Assembly: GCF_964204645.1 (NCBI RefSeq)
Contig: NC_134027.1
Span: forward strand, 1,972,485-2,036,484
DNA: 64,000 bases
Reading direction: 5' to 3'
Source of the DNA: Tubulanus polymorphus
Lineage: Eukaryota > Nemertea > Palaeonemertea > Tubulaniformes > Tubulanidae
Part shown: positions 47,004-59,488 of the stretch, one piece after another
Position numbering within the stretch: the stretch's first letter is position 1
How the letters are laid out: each line of letters begins with the position of its first letter
Program-made: the position numbers and the translations under genes
Notes under the pieces: model-generated
The model's input: the letters and a program-made list of their open reading frames with translations, nothing else
Databases searched by the model: none
Told to the model about the DNA's origin: nothing

Positions 47004-49317
47004 ATGTTAAATTTCGGCGATACTGGCGAATGTCAAGCGTGTCTCTCAAAACTCGAATCTAAAATTAACCTATTCAAGACAGAAAATGGAAGGTATTATT
47101 TGGAAATCTATTTCAAATTTGATTGATACGCTATTTTGGACCAGCCAGCTGCCCCGTCTGTGACCCACCAGTAAACTAAAGCATCACTCAGTGATGTGTG
47201 TTGTTAGTTACTATTATAGTGAATGTTGTGTACAGGAATTTGCATTGATGGTCATGTTTTTGGTCTCTCCTTGTGTTTTTAAGGTCGCAGTTAAATGAAT
47301 GTGAGTCATTATTGAATGAATTAAGTTCAATATATGAGAGTCTCATCGAGTTCAATGGTGAAAATAAAGGAAGTTCGATTTACAGAATTTCAATTCAGAT
47401 TCTTACTGAAGGTTTCCGTGCATTGAGAAATGCTTGTGCAGGATGTCCACAGAATCAGAATCTTATTTCTCAAAGGTATTGCTGTCATCGATGTTAAAGT
47501 AATTCATGTCTCTTCTTCAAATTCTATTGATCTGTATGATAAAAACTACAATTTTTTCTCTAGAGAAAAAGTTTTGGAACATATCAGGACACTGTTTCTA
47601 TCCCTGGTTGAAAAGGATTATACAGAAATGAAAGATCTTGGTAATGTACTTCATAGTGACCTCCACTCTCTGTGTCATTAACATCAATGAAAATTATTTT
47701 CTGATTTTCTTCTTCAGTTTTATCATGTTTATGCTGTGGCGTTCAGTTCTTAGGAAATTTTGTCACTGGCAGTGAGCAGAACCAGAACATAGTTTGGCGA
47801 TTTTATCTAGATCTATTTAAGTAAGTTATTTTCTCTGTATGCATGTTAAACTGGAAAAATAATGGCATGGATGTAGATTTGATTCAAATTTTACAGCAAA
47901 TTCTTATCACTTGAAAATGAAAAGTTGAATTCTTACACGTGTATGGTGATATATAACTGTTCTACTGAAGAGCACAGATCTGAACTGATAACAACTGATG
48001 ATGGACAAGTACTGATAAAAGGCATCCTACAGAGTTTAATGAAACATGATTCTGAATGGGGGTAAGATCATAGTTAATAATCTGTCCTACTTAAATTGCT
48101 GTACGATTTTGATCGTAGAATAATTTGATTTTAAAGCAGGGAAATTGATTGCTATTTTCAGTTTGTATATTATACAAGATTTATTACAGTACTGTGGATT
48201 CATGGAAGATACGTTTCATGTTTTGAATAATAGTGAAAAGTAAGCAAAAATAATCACGAATATCGTGTAGAAAAAGTGAAATAGCGTCATTCAACAGTAT
48301 TATTTTCCTTTCAGATTTTTCCTGCTTGAGATAATGAAAGCCAAAGTGAAAGAGTTTGCTGAAAATGAGAAAGAAACGAAACTTCCGTTCCCTGTGTTCT
48401 GTTTATCGTTCATCCTTGAACAGTTCAAATCGAAAGCTCATTCGATTCTGGGTTTGAACAAACAGAAAACTGATGATGAATCTGTACGAAAATAACTCAT
48501 AATTATTGAATTTAGATACAGTTGTCTATGATTACTAGTAACTGAGCTCTCCAACTATTCGATCTTTCAGGATTCAGTGGTTGTAGTGCATTTACTGGAC
48601 ATACTTTGTGCAGCGACTTCTAGACCGAGTCCTTATGATAAAGTGAAAGATGATAATGATATTGTTGCATGTTGTATAAGTAAGTTTATTAAAAAAGATG
48701 TCTTTACTCTCATAATTTATGTAGTCCGATTGATATGATTTCCATATTTTATCTATTGTAGATTTATTGAAAACTGTGAAAGATTTAGGTGAACAAGGTT
48801 GTAATGAGTTTACGCCTGTTGGGAAGGTTGCCGATCTCGGCAGTGTTAATACGGAGCATCCCGTTCATGGATTGAAACGGGATCTCATTCGACTCGTCAG
48901 TAACCTCGTCTATAAGCACAAGAAAAATCAGAATATGGTTCGGGAATTGGAAGGAATACCTATAATTCTGAACCACACTAATATCGATGGCAGAAATCCT
49001 TGTATCCTTTACACGCAGCTACTGGTTGTATTATTCATCTGTTTGCTTCAGACCATGAATTAATCGATGAACTTCTAATAAAAAATTACATTTACTTGTA
49101 CTTGTACTTGTTACATATTCTTAATGAAATATCAGTTATAACTCAGTGGTGTATTTTAGCGGTGAGAAATTTGATGGACGGCAATGATGATAATAAATCT
49201 TATTTAAATGAATTGAAACTGGAAGGTGTTGCTAATAATCCCGAATTAATGACTCAATTTGGAGTAAACGCAATGAAAAAAGATGATAAAATTGTTGTGC
49301 AAAAAGTTTTGAAATGA
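47004..49317 (+). CDS. ATXN10: Ataxin-10
   Basis: Armadillo-like repeat protein associated with cytokinesis, centrioles and neuronal survival. Ten exons: 47004-47092, 47284-47475, 47564-47640, 47718-47820, 47897-48061, 48162-48239, 48315-48483, 48571-48679, 48762-49001 and 49136-49317; in frame, 467 aa (human 475). Signature segments are FRALRNACAGCPQNQNLI near the N terminus and LIRLVSNLVYKHKKNQNMV with ELEGIPIILNHTNIDGRNPF. The conserved C-terminal ATXN10 box follows, with ITQWCILAVRNLMDGNDDN. The start (MLNFGDTGECQACLSKLESK) is the first in-frame ATG. The gene is divergent from PIERCE1. AATAAA is at 49337-49342. No pentanucleotide expansion like the human disease repeat is seen in the introns. 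Confidence 0.95.
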
Positions 49318-50711
49318 TGTTAACTAGTTGTTGTCAAATAAAGTCTTACCATCAATAAATCAACATTAAGATTCTTTCATCGTTAATAGTTTGATATAAT
49401 TTTCTTCGTTGTTTTTGCGGATTGGAAGCAGTCGAGAAGGATAAATTCAGTGGTGAGGAACATTAATAAATACAAAACCACTACCGGTGTTAGAAAACGA
49501 AATCCAGTAAAAACCGAGAATAAAGTGGAGGAGTTCTGTTTTAAAATATTTTGACGCATTTTTACCGCGCTACCCGCCGAACTCCTTGATAACGTTTAGT
49601 TCAATTGATAAAGTCTGGAGTGAGGTAATGCTTTGACAATTCTGATCTTGAGAAAATAGTGATACGTAAGTATGTCTGCCAGGGGTGCGTGCAGCTGATT
49701 GAGTCGAGCGGACTCATAAAAAGACTGAAAGGAGAACACGTTCCGTAAACACAACCTTTATGTACACACCAACAACCTTGTGAGGTTTATACCTAGAAAG
49801 TTTAACAACGAAATTTGATGAAAACCGTCGTAGACCTATATGAAATATACGTGTATTGTATATCTATCATAGCCCGGGGTTAGACATTATTTATTAGAAA
49901 TATCCCACGCACACAGCTCCCGGATGGATGAAAAACGATCATTGTCCAGTTTAAAATTGACATACCTGTTTTTAATCATAAAATTGAATAACGCGAAGAA
50001 AAAACGATGAAATCGAAAAGGAAGACTTTGTTTTCTACAAAATTGTTGGATCAGACGTTTTACAAAAACAGCTGTGTGACAATATATGTACCCACCCAGA
50101 CCAGGTGTTTTACAAATGTAAATTACTGCGTATCTAAAGACTGATCCGTGTTATTGTTAGTAATTATAGGTTATTATAATTCATGGACTTAAACTGTCAA
50201 AACTTTGACAACATTTCAACAAGACTTTCTGTCGTGAAACCCAAGGGTTTATTCGCATTTATGAGACTAATTTCCATGCTTTGTCACCGGAACTGCGTAT
50301 ATTTCTATAATTGCAATTCTATTGCCGCGGGTATTTTTTCGAATCGAATTTTTGTGCCGATGGCCTCCTCCTCCTTTTGGCATAGACTCGGGCAAAATAC
50401 TGCGAAACGTGTCCCGGAACGAAAGGCGGGTTTACCATGTCACAAAGACAGACGATTCGGCCAATCACCGAGCGTCGATATAAACTTGTGAAATTTACCC
50501 TAGACAGTTAACTCAGAAGTCAAGTGAGCAATTAAAAGGACAAAATGTTCATCGGATTTAAGAGGATATATCGTAGAAAAATTAACGCATACAGGTCTTC
50601 AATTACATTAATTACATAACTGTGGATATAAGCGATTAACAGTCGGATTAATTCATGTCAAAGACGGATTAACGTTTGTAGAATGTGATATGATACAGAA
50701 ACATCCCCAGA
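49318..50711. other. Intergenic region and Wnt7-like promoter
   Basis: Holds the ataxin-10 3' UTR (left end) and the presumed promoter and 5' UTR of the Wnt7-like gene (right end). No coding exon is convincing; the open frame at 50183-50491 has no domain and ends at the promoter motifs. Confidence 0.5.
50461..50485 (+). promoter_or_regulatory. CCAAT and TATA motifs upstream of the Wnt7-like gene
   Basis: A CCAAT box (50461-50465) is followed by atataaa (50478-50484), about 230 bp before the first coding ATG at 50712. Together they predict a start site near 50510. Motif evidence only. Confidence 0.4.
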
Positions 50712-53700
50712 ATGGACTGGTCACGACTAATATTGCTAACATCAAGTCTTTTGGTTGTAATTTGCAGTTTTCTCGGCAATTGTTTGTAAGTAAATATGAA
50801 TAAATCGAAGAAAAAGAAACGCTGTTGAATAAGCTAATCAAAAAGGCAATGGGATTAACTGTAATATAACTATAGCTATTCGGCTAACGGATATATATTC
50901 AACTTTCAATACTTAGCTTCTATACATTTATATTTCATTGCTATTTATAATGCCTGCGGCTTGTAAAGTATATACATATTAAAACTTATTTTTTAGGAAT
51001 ACACAGGAATGGTGAGTAAACATTATTCTATAAATTCATAAATGCAATTTATTCAAATCGTGATGAAAAATTAGTCATATGAGATATACGTCATTACCCT
51101 TCTCTGCATAACTTGGCAAATAGTGTAAGGTGCCTGCATTTACAGCGACCAAGTTTTAAAAATTTCCGTACATTGAAGTCATATTTTGCCTAACTACGAA
51201 TCGTTGTCATAAATTTTGTTCAAATCATGTTAGAATCCAAACAAATAATTGGATGCAAAAATGACGAAATTCGCGTAATCTCTTAAAAAACATTCTTATT
51301 TTTCCCTAATTCGGGCTGCCGGAAATGTCCTACATATTCTACCAGTAATTTGAAGGATTTTTTTTTTTAGTAAGACATGATTTATTATTGATCGTCGAAC
51401 TCAAAAACGACATTCAACAAATTTCCTTTACCGTAACTTATAATAAGAAACGCCGCAGTTGTTCCGAAGATAAATGCAGATTTAAATGGTCGTGACTATA
51501 TCAATGTTTTACTCGTTGACGTTTGGGGTCATTCTCGTAAAACTCCTCCGCCTATCCTGAAGAATCTTTTCATTCAGAGTATTAGATGAATTAGAAAAGA
51601 ACTTCTCTATTACTTCAATGTTGAATCCTATCGTTTAATAATCTGCTAAACTATTACGCGTGATTTATGGTTCACGGAAAATATCTGTTCAGCGCTTTTT
51701 GAAAAATAGCACGTGTATGCCCGGCCCTTACTGCACAGTTTGTGCGAAAACAGCTTTATATGAAAACAACAAAAATCGAATAATACTCTTTGATATTAAT
51801 CGAATGAAATTCTAAGAAATTCTTTGAAAAATGTTCAAAAGTTTTCATTTCATAAATTTAGGGGTTCACCATCCGCGGCCGCTTTGGGGGCGAGGCTGAT
51901 CTGCAACAAAATTCCCGGTATGACGCATAAACAAAGAGCTATCTGTCAAAATCATCCAGACGCTTTAGTGGCTATCGGACGCGGCGCTAAGTCAGCCATC
52001 ATAGAATGTCAGAATCAATTTAAGGGTCATCGCTGGAACTGCACGATAAAAGAAGATGATTGGATGTTTGGACACATTTTACCTCTGGGTAAGTTTCAAA
52101 TCAAAAGTTCGAAAAAATGTAACGAACGATTTTTCAAAGAATTCCAGATCACTGTTTGAAGGTGTTCTTTTCATGTGACTTGTTTTGATTTAATTCGAAA
52201 TATTGTCTAGTGCTTTTTGAAGTAACTTTGCACCCGAAATAGCGCTCCGCGGATCAAAGCCGATCCTTCTCAATTGATATAATGTCTGTCTCTTGTATTT
52301 CGTCGGAGGTTCCACACTTTCTAGCGTTTCAAGTCACATTTTTGGCATTGTAAAGTAGTCGGTGATTTTGTCGTAATCCTCATTAATCATCCGCTGTCAT
52401 TCAACCTTGTCTAAAAGTTGTACACATGAAAAGATATATCCAAAAACTACTTCATCAAAGGCGGGTTTTATTTTTTGAAGTATATAACAATGGGTAGGGA
52501 TTACTTCATGGCCATGTGTATCACCTCGACATGTCTGGAAGGTATAAGACCCAGTCGAAATATCAAGGTTTTTTCAACGTAATTTTTGAATATGAATTTC
52601 TTTTTCGAATTGCTTAGCGCGGAAATTGATTCGTTTTCAAAGATTATGAATTCAGAATCATTTTTACACTTGCTCGAAATAAACAAGTATGAAGATTCAG
52701 ATTTTACTTTTCCGTTATCTGCGAAAAAGCATCGTTATAAGTTAAAAACAAAATACGCGTAGAATGCTAGATTATGATAGCAGTTACTTTTAATTGGGGC
52801 CTCCCTGCACGCTAAGTTCGGTTTAGTAGTGCGGCCAACATACGCGTTCCAAAACGTCGTATTGTCCACGTTCATAATTCACGATTCCAGCCAGACCGAA
52901 AGGTGTTTAAAATGTCAAGCTATAAAAAGACATCAATCAAACCATCAAAAAGTGATTAGATCGAAATGGTCGTGAATCCGCGAAGTGTCATTAGATAATC
53001 ATTAGAGTTCAGAGTGCTATTTATACGGACACGATCCCACAATTCACTCTCGGCGCATTAATTTACAATGAATATTCACTTTGCTTGTACGAATTTGACT
53101 TCAAGTGTCAATATTTATGATTGTCGAGTTAAGCTGTTTCTTAAGCGCTTTACAAATCGGTGCGAATCAAAAGTTTAACTAATAAAACGAATCAACTATA
53201 AAAGCATCGCCGTTACATTTACCGATAAACACATAGTACATCTTCATAAACTAATAAGGTCACAGCGCCAGTTTGATATGTGTTCATAATCGACAATCTT
53301 TCTTCGTATACGAATCATGAAAATAGATCAACGAAAGATCAATTTTTTGATAAGAAGACGATACATTTTACAAATCGAAATATTGGGTCTATATATTCGA
53401 ATCTTTATACCAATGAATCGGGTAAACATGTAAAAGCTTGTTATTCGCTACAACTCAAGGTTGAATAATATACGTTTTTGCGACTTTTATCGTTGAATTT
53501 ACAAGCGTCGTACGCCACATGCAGTATTTACGATGGAATAATTTTACTATAAACATGTCAAACAACAATAACCTGAGAATAATTCTGATCTCATAAATCG
53601 CACCCTGTGACCTCTTTCCCAGGTAGTTTTTGAACTTTGGTCGTTAAATTGTAAATTTTACGATGCTTAGAGCCATAACTCCCATCCTATACAAAACTAT

Positions 53701-54828
53701 TTAAACAGTTATGTATTTAAGATCTGCTAAACTATTGATATAATTTGACAGACAATGATTTAAATGATATTTCTTTGAATTGTCAAAAAATGTGTTTACC
53801 GGTCTCATCGTAAAATCGTCTTCTTTCTTTTTAAAATGAGATGTTATTATTTTGTATTTGTAGCGAGTCGAGAAGCGGCTTTTACGAATGCTATCAGTTC
53901 TGCGGGTATAACATACGCCATTACGCAAGCATGTAGCATGGGTAACTTGAGTCACTGCGGTTGTGACAGAAGCAAGATGGAGGGCCGTCTATCGCCGAAT
54001 AGTGAGTGGAAATGGGGCGGGTGCAGCGTGGATATCAAACAAGGAATTAAATTCTCAAAGTGGTTTGTCGACGCTCGGGAAAGAAACGGAGATCCGAGAG
54101 CTCTAATGAATTTACACAATAACTGTGCCGGAAGACAGGTTCGTCCGTATTTATGTCTATAGTGTTCTAATTCAAATACGTTTTTCCCACTGCGAGCGAT
54201 TATGCAAGAAAAAGATATCGCGTATAGATATATGATTTCCAGTGAAAGACTTGTTTACAATTATTCTTTGCAAATTTGATATTATTGACTTCATAAAATG
54301 ATATTGTTTCGAACTTTTCAGGCAGTGAAAAAGACAATGAGACGTGATTGTAAATGTCATGGTCCTTCCGGTTCGTGTAGTATAAAAACGTGTTGGCTGA
54401 GTTTGCCATCTTTCCGGAAAATAGGCTCCCACCTAATGGACCGATACTGGAACGCGAAGGAAGTTGAACCACACGTGAATAAAAAACGGCCTCATAAGCC
54501 GCTGACTTTAAAACTGAAACGTGTCGTCAAAGTGCCGAAGAAACAACGTCGAAGACGCCGACCGAGAAGAACCGATTTGGTCTACTTGGAAAGCTCGCCG
54601 AATTATTGCGAAAGGGACATGTCAGTTCTGTCCCCGGGCACTAGGGGGCGCCAGTGTAATCGTAGTTCGAATAATAAAATGAACAGTTGTCATTTGTTGT
54701 GTTGCGATCGAGGATATAATACACATCAGTACACACGAACTTGGCAGTGTAACTGTAAGTTTATTTGGTGCTGCGATGTCACGTGTCAAATTTGTCGTCA
54801 AGAAACTGAAATTTACACCTGTAAATAG
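50712..54828 (+). CDS. Wnt7: Wnt ligand, Wnt7-like
   Basis: Secreted lipid-modified signalling protein binding Frizzled receptors. Four exons: 50712-50785, 51862-52088, 53864-54138 and 54322-54828; in frame, 360 aa (vertebrate Wnt7 ~349). Exon 1 encodes a signal peptide ([20 protein letters not shown], then LGNCL). Its phase fits exon 2, which starts [19 protein letters not shown]. The palmitoleoylation site is Ser210 in [10 protein letters not shown]. Subfamily signs are [40 protein letters not shown] and the C-terminal [11 protein letters not shown], closest to Wnt7 among recalled family members. A very basic stretch ([14 protein letters not shown]) precedes [13 protein letters not shown] and is longer and more basic than in vertebrate Wnt7. 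Conserved cysteines appear intact. Confidence 0.93.
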
Positions 54829-56927
54829 TTAAATTCAAAATCTTACAGGACTCCCTCGTGGCAATCTTTAATGTTCAGCTCTTATTAGGATATTCAAATT
54901 TCCACAGAACAGGACCGTTTGAGAGTGGATTTGATTGGTTGAATATCACGTTATGTGTCACATGCGCAATCATTCTCCACAGTGATTGGATGAATTCGTT
55001 CGGACACAGCGCCATCTATGGACCTATTTGGATTTCGAATAAATCTTCAATGTCGTGCTTTATTCATTCAAATTTCAACATCGATCGTATATAAAATGGA
55101 TGTAACACATAAATGCATTCAGCAAGATTATTTCTACTTTACTTCGATAAAGCTTATAATCCTTTTTTCACTCTGAAAAATGTAAATATATACCTCAATG
55201 TAAAATGTGTAAGAAATGTAATTGTCCGTATGCCATTCTTAATGTTTCAAACAATTTTTTCTGAAACAGGGGACGAGAGACTTCAACGAACTTGGCCTGG
55301 TTGCTCAAAAGTTGGTCAAAGTTTACCATCGGATTAATACCAAGGAGAATACAGTTATAGTCGTTATTGTGTCAGTTATCCACTGGGTAGCTTTAACCAA
55401 TTTTCTAGCAACTGGTCCCTGGACTTAACTTCAGACTGGGTTGATATAAAGGCGAATTTTGGATTTCGTACTTAGTCGACTAAGTGGCCGAAGCTAATAA
55501 TCGAACGCACTCGGTCCTGACAGCGTCGACCATCATGGAACTGTCCAAACTACAGCGACCGTGCTCAGTCGCGTGGTTCGCTATTTCCGGACTATAGTTG
55601 CAACTGACATTCGTTTTCGCTGAGTTTGCAAATAGTCGACTGCGATAACCGAAGTTCGCCTAAATGACACACGGTTCCGGGTTTGGCAGCATTTATTCGC
55701 AGAAACCCATCAGCGGTCCAGCGTCTATCTCTCTCTCCGCGCCGTGAACGTCTAACGGAGAATAGAAACTGCGATGATCGATGTAGATATGTCTGAAGGT
55801 TGGCACTTTGATTTAATTCAGATCAATCGAAAAATGATGAATTATCCGAGCAGTGAATTATTCGTCAAGAAAATTATAACAATCGTCGACAGCCGGTTGA
55901 CGAAATAGACACAAATTTATCCATTCTGAAGCCGTATATGAATTTAATGTCATTAATCAAGATCTGCCTCATTAATCACTCGGAAACGTTAGAACCCGAC
56001 TGACAATCATTGTCAGAGTCAGAGACAATCACCAATATCCTGTCTTCCGGGGCTGTGACTCACACGATCAATACGAACAGTCAAAACTTTTAGATGAGTT
56101 CCCGAGTGAGAAACTGTTCGACTGAAGGCGAACTTAATGTGAACACGAATGAAACGAAATGGAAGCAATACGAATATACGTAATATGTATTATTTAAGTG
56201 AGCGGCAAAAATTGAAACCAACCATATTATCTCAAAAATGATTTTATTAACGATTACAATAAAGATTTGAAGAAATAATGTATCGTATCCACGGGAATGA
56301 TAATTTTTTCAGGCGGTCTGGTTAAATTTGGAAGATTGGCACTAGATTTTAGAAAAACCATTTATAACGAAGCGCATATGAGTGGCATAGAAGCACACAT
56401 TAATCACGGTCATGAAATCTTTACTAGTTGAACACGATATATTGACAGGCCTGACAATACCCTACCACTGAACTAACTCTATCCTATACGTCTTGTCGTC
56501 AGAGACACCGACACAGTTCTTCTGACATCAGATGATTGATGGCATTCTTTAGTTATTCACGTTTTTGTGCGCGCGTCTCTCGTTTGAAAGCCGAATGAAA
56601 AATTTAAAAAAAAAAGAAAAGAAAAAGACGCTTTCTCATCCAGGATATTCATCGTATGTGGATTCAGAAACTCATCCGCTAATAAACACCAATTTTTTAC
56701 TTTATACATTTAGACATCATAACAATTGCCCGCGTTGAGCGTCGTGCTCAATTCTACTGCATGGATTGTGTTCTTTCGAAATAAGTATGAATTATAAGAT
56801 ACGAATTCAGCGAAATCATTACCACGATAGTACAAAAAGAAGTGTTCGCCAAAAAAGATATGATTCATATATTGCACATTTCATTACAATTAATTACTGA
56901 AATTTAATATAAAAAACATGTTTATTG
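54829..56927. other. Intergenic region between convergent Wnt7-like and CUB-LDLa genes
   Basis: No coding exon is recognised on either strand. Contents: the Wnt7-like 3' UTR (candidate AATAAA at 55038-55043), the second copy of a fold-back MITE at 55294-55422 and a purine-rich A/G tract near 56604-56630. A plus-strand TTTATT at 56921-56926 is the AATAAA of the minus-strand CUB-LDLa gene, two bases past its stop codon. Confidence 0.55.
55294..55422. mobile_element. Fold-back MITE, copy 2
   Basis: Same family as 45558-45686. The arms ggcctggttgctcaaaagtt and the complementary ttttctagcaactggtccct enclose a diverged centre, with aaagtttaccatcggatt on the left and ccactgggtagctttaacca on the right. 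Confidence 0.85.
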
Positions 56928-58162
56928 TCATTCACGTCCTGCATCCGGGTCACTTGCATCTGACGGCGATGATAATGAATTTTGAGCCATTAGTTCGGTA
57001 TTCAGCGACCACACGGAAGGCCTGTAGTATTTTCTAGTCACCGGATAGTCACTCGTGCGCTTCAGAATTTTGTCGAGATTCTTTGATTCGTTGCTGTGAC
57101 TGAGATGGATACAGCATCTATAACCGATGAACGCTATTGCTAATGTCACGAACAATCCAGCGAATGTAGTTCCTAGACCGACTTTCAATGTATTATCCAT
57201 GTCCCAATCAATATCTTCTGTAAATCACCAAGGAGTAATATCTCAATTTATCAATTATATATATACTATTAATTCATTTGCATTATAATATATTATCTAC
57301 AGTACAAACTGGGAAAGGTGCAACAAAAAGTCGTTTTTGAAAATACCTTTCTTCTTCGTACAATGTTGGCCTTCATCTTCCAACTTCCAACACTGACCGA
57401 TGTCGTCACACTTCAACGTATCATTTATGCATATGTTGTCGTGACATGCGAATTGGTCCGGTTTACATGGCCCTGAAATATATCACCAATGTGCCATCTA
57501 TACTAATCCGCTCGCAAACGAAGTTAAGTTCTCTGGTGCCAGAATATAAAATCTGATGTATATCATCAGAGTTTTCGCCATCTATAGGAAGCTATCGATG
57601 AAAAACCGATAAATACTTTACCTTCCTCGAAAGCGACGTACACAATTTCAAAACCAGTCGTTCCAGAGTTTTCGTCAGTGACGAAATGAATCATAACTTC
57701 GGATCGGGAGGATCGTGTTGTCAAAGGATTCAAATCGCCACAAAGATCGTTATTACTGATGAGACGTTGTGAAGACGTCAAACTGGGTCCATCGTATACC
57801 CGCAGGTAATCCACGCAAAGCCCGTTCCGCGCACTTTCCACACGGAACCGTCGGAAATGGAGAGCAATCCTTTTTCCCGGGGGTACTCTGATTTTAAGAG
57901 AACAGTCAAGATTATCCGGATAAGTCAAAGACAGACTGACCTCAATACGTCCAGTTTCACTCACTGGTATCTCTTTGTTACAGTTTTCCGTCAAGAAAGC
58001 TACAGGAAAGAGAAATAAGACATTTCAATCCGCGGATACCATGTACTGATTCAGTGCATCTGAATAATACTTACTAGATATTTGTAAGCCATAACTCGTA
58101 GTTGGATTACAGACATAAATAATGAACCACGAAAATAACTTCATGATCGTCACGATTCTCAT
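56928..58162 (-). CDS. CUB and LDLa single-pass membrane protein
   Basis: Four exons: 58162-58075, 57999-57622, 57472-57347 and 57217-56928; in frame, 293 aa. Exon 1 gives a signal peptide (MRIVTIMKLFSWFIIYVCNP). Exon 2 is one CUB domain (SLKIRVPPGKRIALHFRRF, then CVDYLRVYDGPS, then DENSGTTGFEIVYVAF). Exon 3 is a small LDL-receptor class A-like module with six cysteines (CKPDQFACHDNICI, then CDDIGQC and DEGQHC). The usual acidic calcium-site motif of LDLa is only partly kept. Exon 4 has a transmembrane helix (GLGTTFAGLFVTLAIAFIGY) and a ~60-residue cytoplasmic tail rich in Ser and Asp. The order resembles a shortened NETO protein, which has two CUB domains. Partner and function unknown. Confidence 0.85.
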
Positions 58163-59488
58163 TTTGTCACTTTATAATAACTCACGGCAGTCACTGCGGC
58201 GTTAACGGTAGAATCACATCTCAATAACATTCAGTAAAATTTCGTGCTGTTGAATCTTGGCGACGGATTTTTTCTCAGCGTGACACTCGACTATACACGG
58301 CACGTATAGGCCTTATCAACGGTAATAATGCATGAACTCTACCGCATAAAACCAAAACTCGATATTTATCGGCAATAAACAATCAAATATTTGCTATCAC
58401 CGATGGGCTTGCGAAACTGGTTCAAATTACCGAGATAAGAATTAAAGTGTGCCTCTAATGGATTTCCTTAGAGTAATTTTGTTCAAACCCCTGGGGTGTT
58501 GGGGAATTAGTCGAACTGGTTCTTCAATTGAAAAATTTCCCTTAATATTAAGTTCAAACGATTTCAATTATAGAGAAGATATTCTGGTTTTTTGTATTCG
58601 AAGCCTTTGCGTGAGTTTATAACTAAATTATATACTTCCTCACGAAATGAGAAACTTCGTTAAGAAAACGAGAAAAAAAGAAAATATTCTTGTATTTATT
58701 TTATTGTTATTATATTGCAATACAACATTTCAAAAAAATTACCCTTTTCAGAGAAAACGTATTAACATATTATATATGTCATGTGAAAACTCAATGCTTC
58801 CAAAATGATATGCTTTATCAGTAAAATACCCTGCTTGGTGGATTGACGAGCAGGAATTTTTTCAATGAGAACTTGATTTCGTTCCCTCAATCTCATACGA
58901 ATGTTGCAAGTATTCGTGTATATTCTAAAATCACATACAGTCAGCCCCGATATAGGATTTATAGGTGTATAGAGAATATGGCTGTAGAGATCGGGGGAAT
59001 TATAACTAGTTTCAAGACAAAAGTACACATGTTCAGTTCTCTGAAAAAACCTGATGTTAAGCGAGGATCGGATGACGGTCGATAGGGAGGCGGTAAATCG
59101 GGGAGTGACTGTAAAAGTGGGGGTCAAAATGTGAAAGTAAAAATAATGTATATGGATAAAATTGATCCTCTAGCCTTAAAGTATTCGATATCTGATCGCA
59201 TTCAAGAGTCTTATTGCCGTTAAATCGTAAAACAATTAGGAAAATAAAAGCCTCTAATTATTCTAGGCAGTGTTTATGTATATGTATGTACGTATGTTAT
59301 CATATATGTTTTGATCGAATTATTTGTATATACGTATTCCGTCACCTACGCGTAGATTTCCCAATATTCCCGTTTGACAACGTGTGTGTCTCTCCTTGTA
59401 CCGCGATATGAAGTTATTTTCAGATTAAATATCACACAAAACATCGATTAATTCATCTCTTATACACATCGACACGAAAAGCGGTCAT
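58163..59488. other. Intergenic region, CUB-LDLa promoter side
   Basis: Contains the presumed promoter of the CUB-LDLa gene (left) and the 3' UTR of the SLC17-like gene (right), both on the minus strand. No coding exon is recognised. The antisense open frames at 58762-59127 have no domain. Confidence 0.5.

Noticed and set aside
50183-50491. 102-codon frame as first exon of the Wnt gene
   Set aside because: It has no signal peptide and the wrong context; the exon at 50712-50785 has a signal peptide, a good donor and the correct phase.
50712-54828. Wnt2 as the subfamily
   Set aside because: The C-terminal segment [17 protein letters not shown] matches Wnt7 rather than the Wnt2 pattern as recalled.
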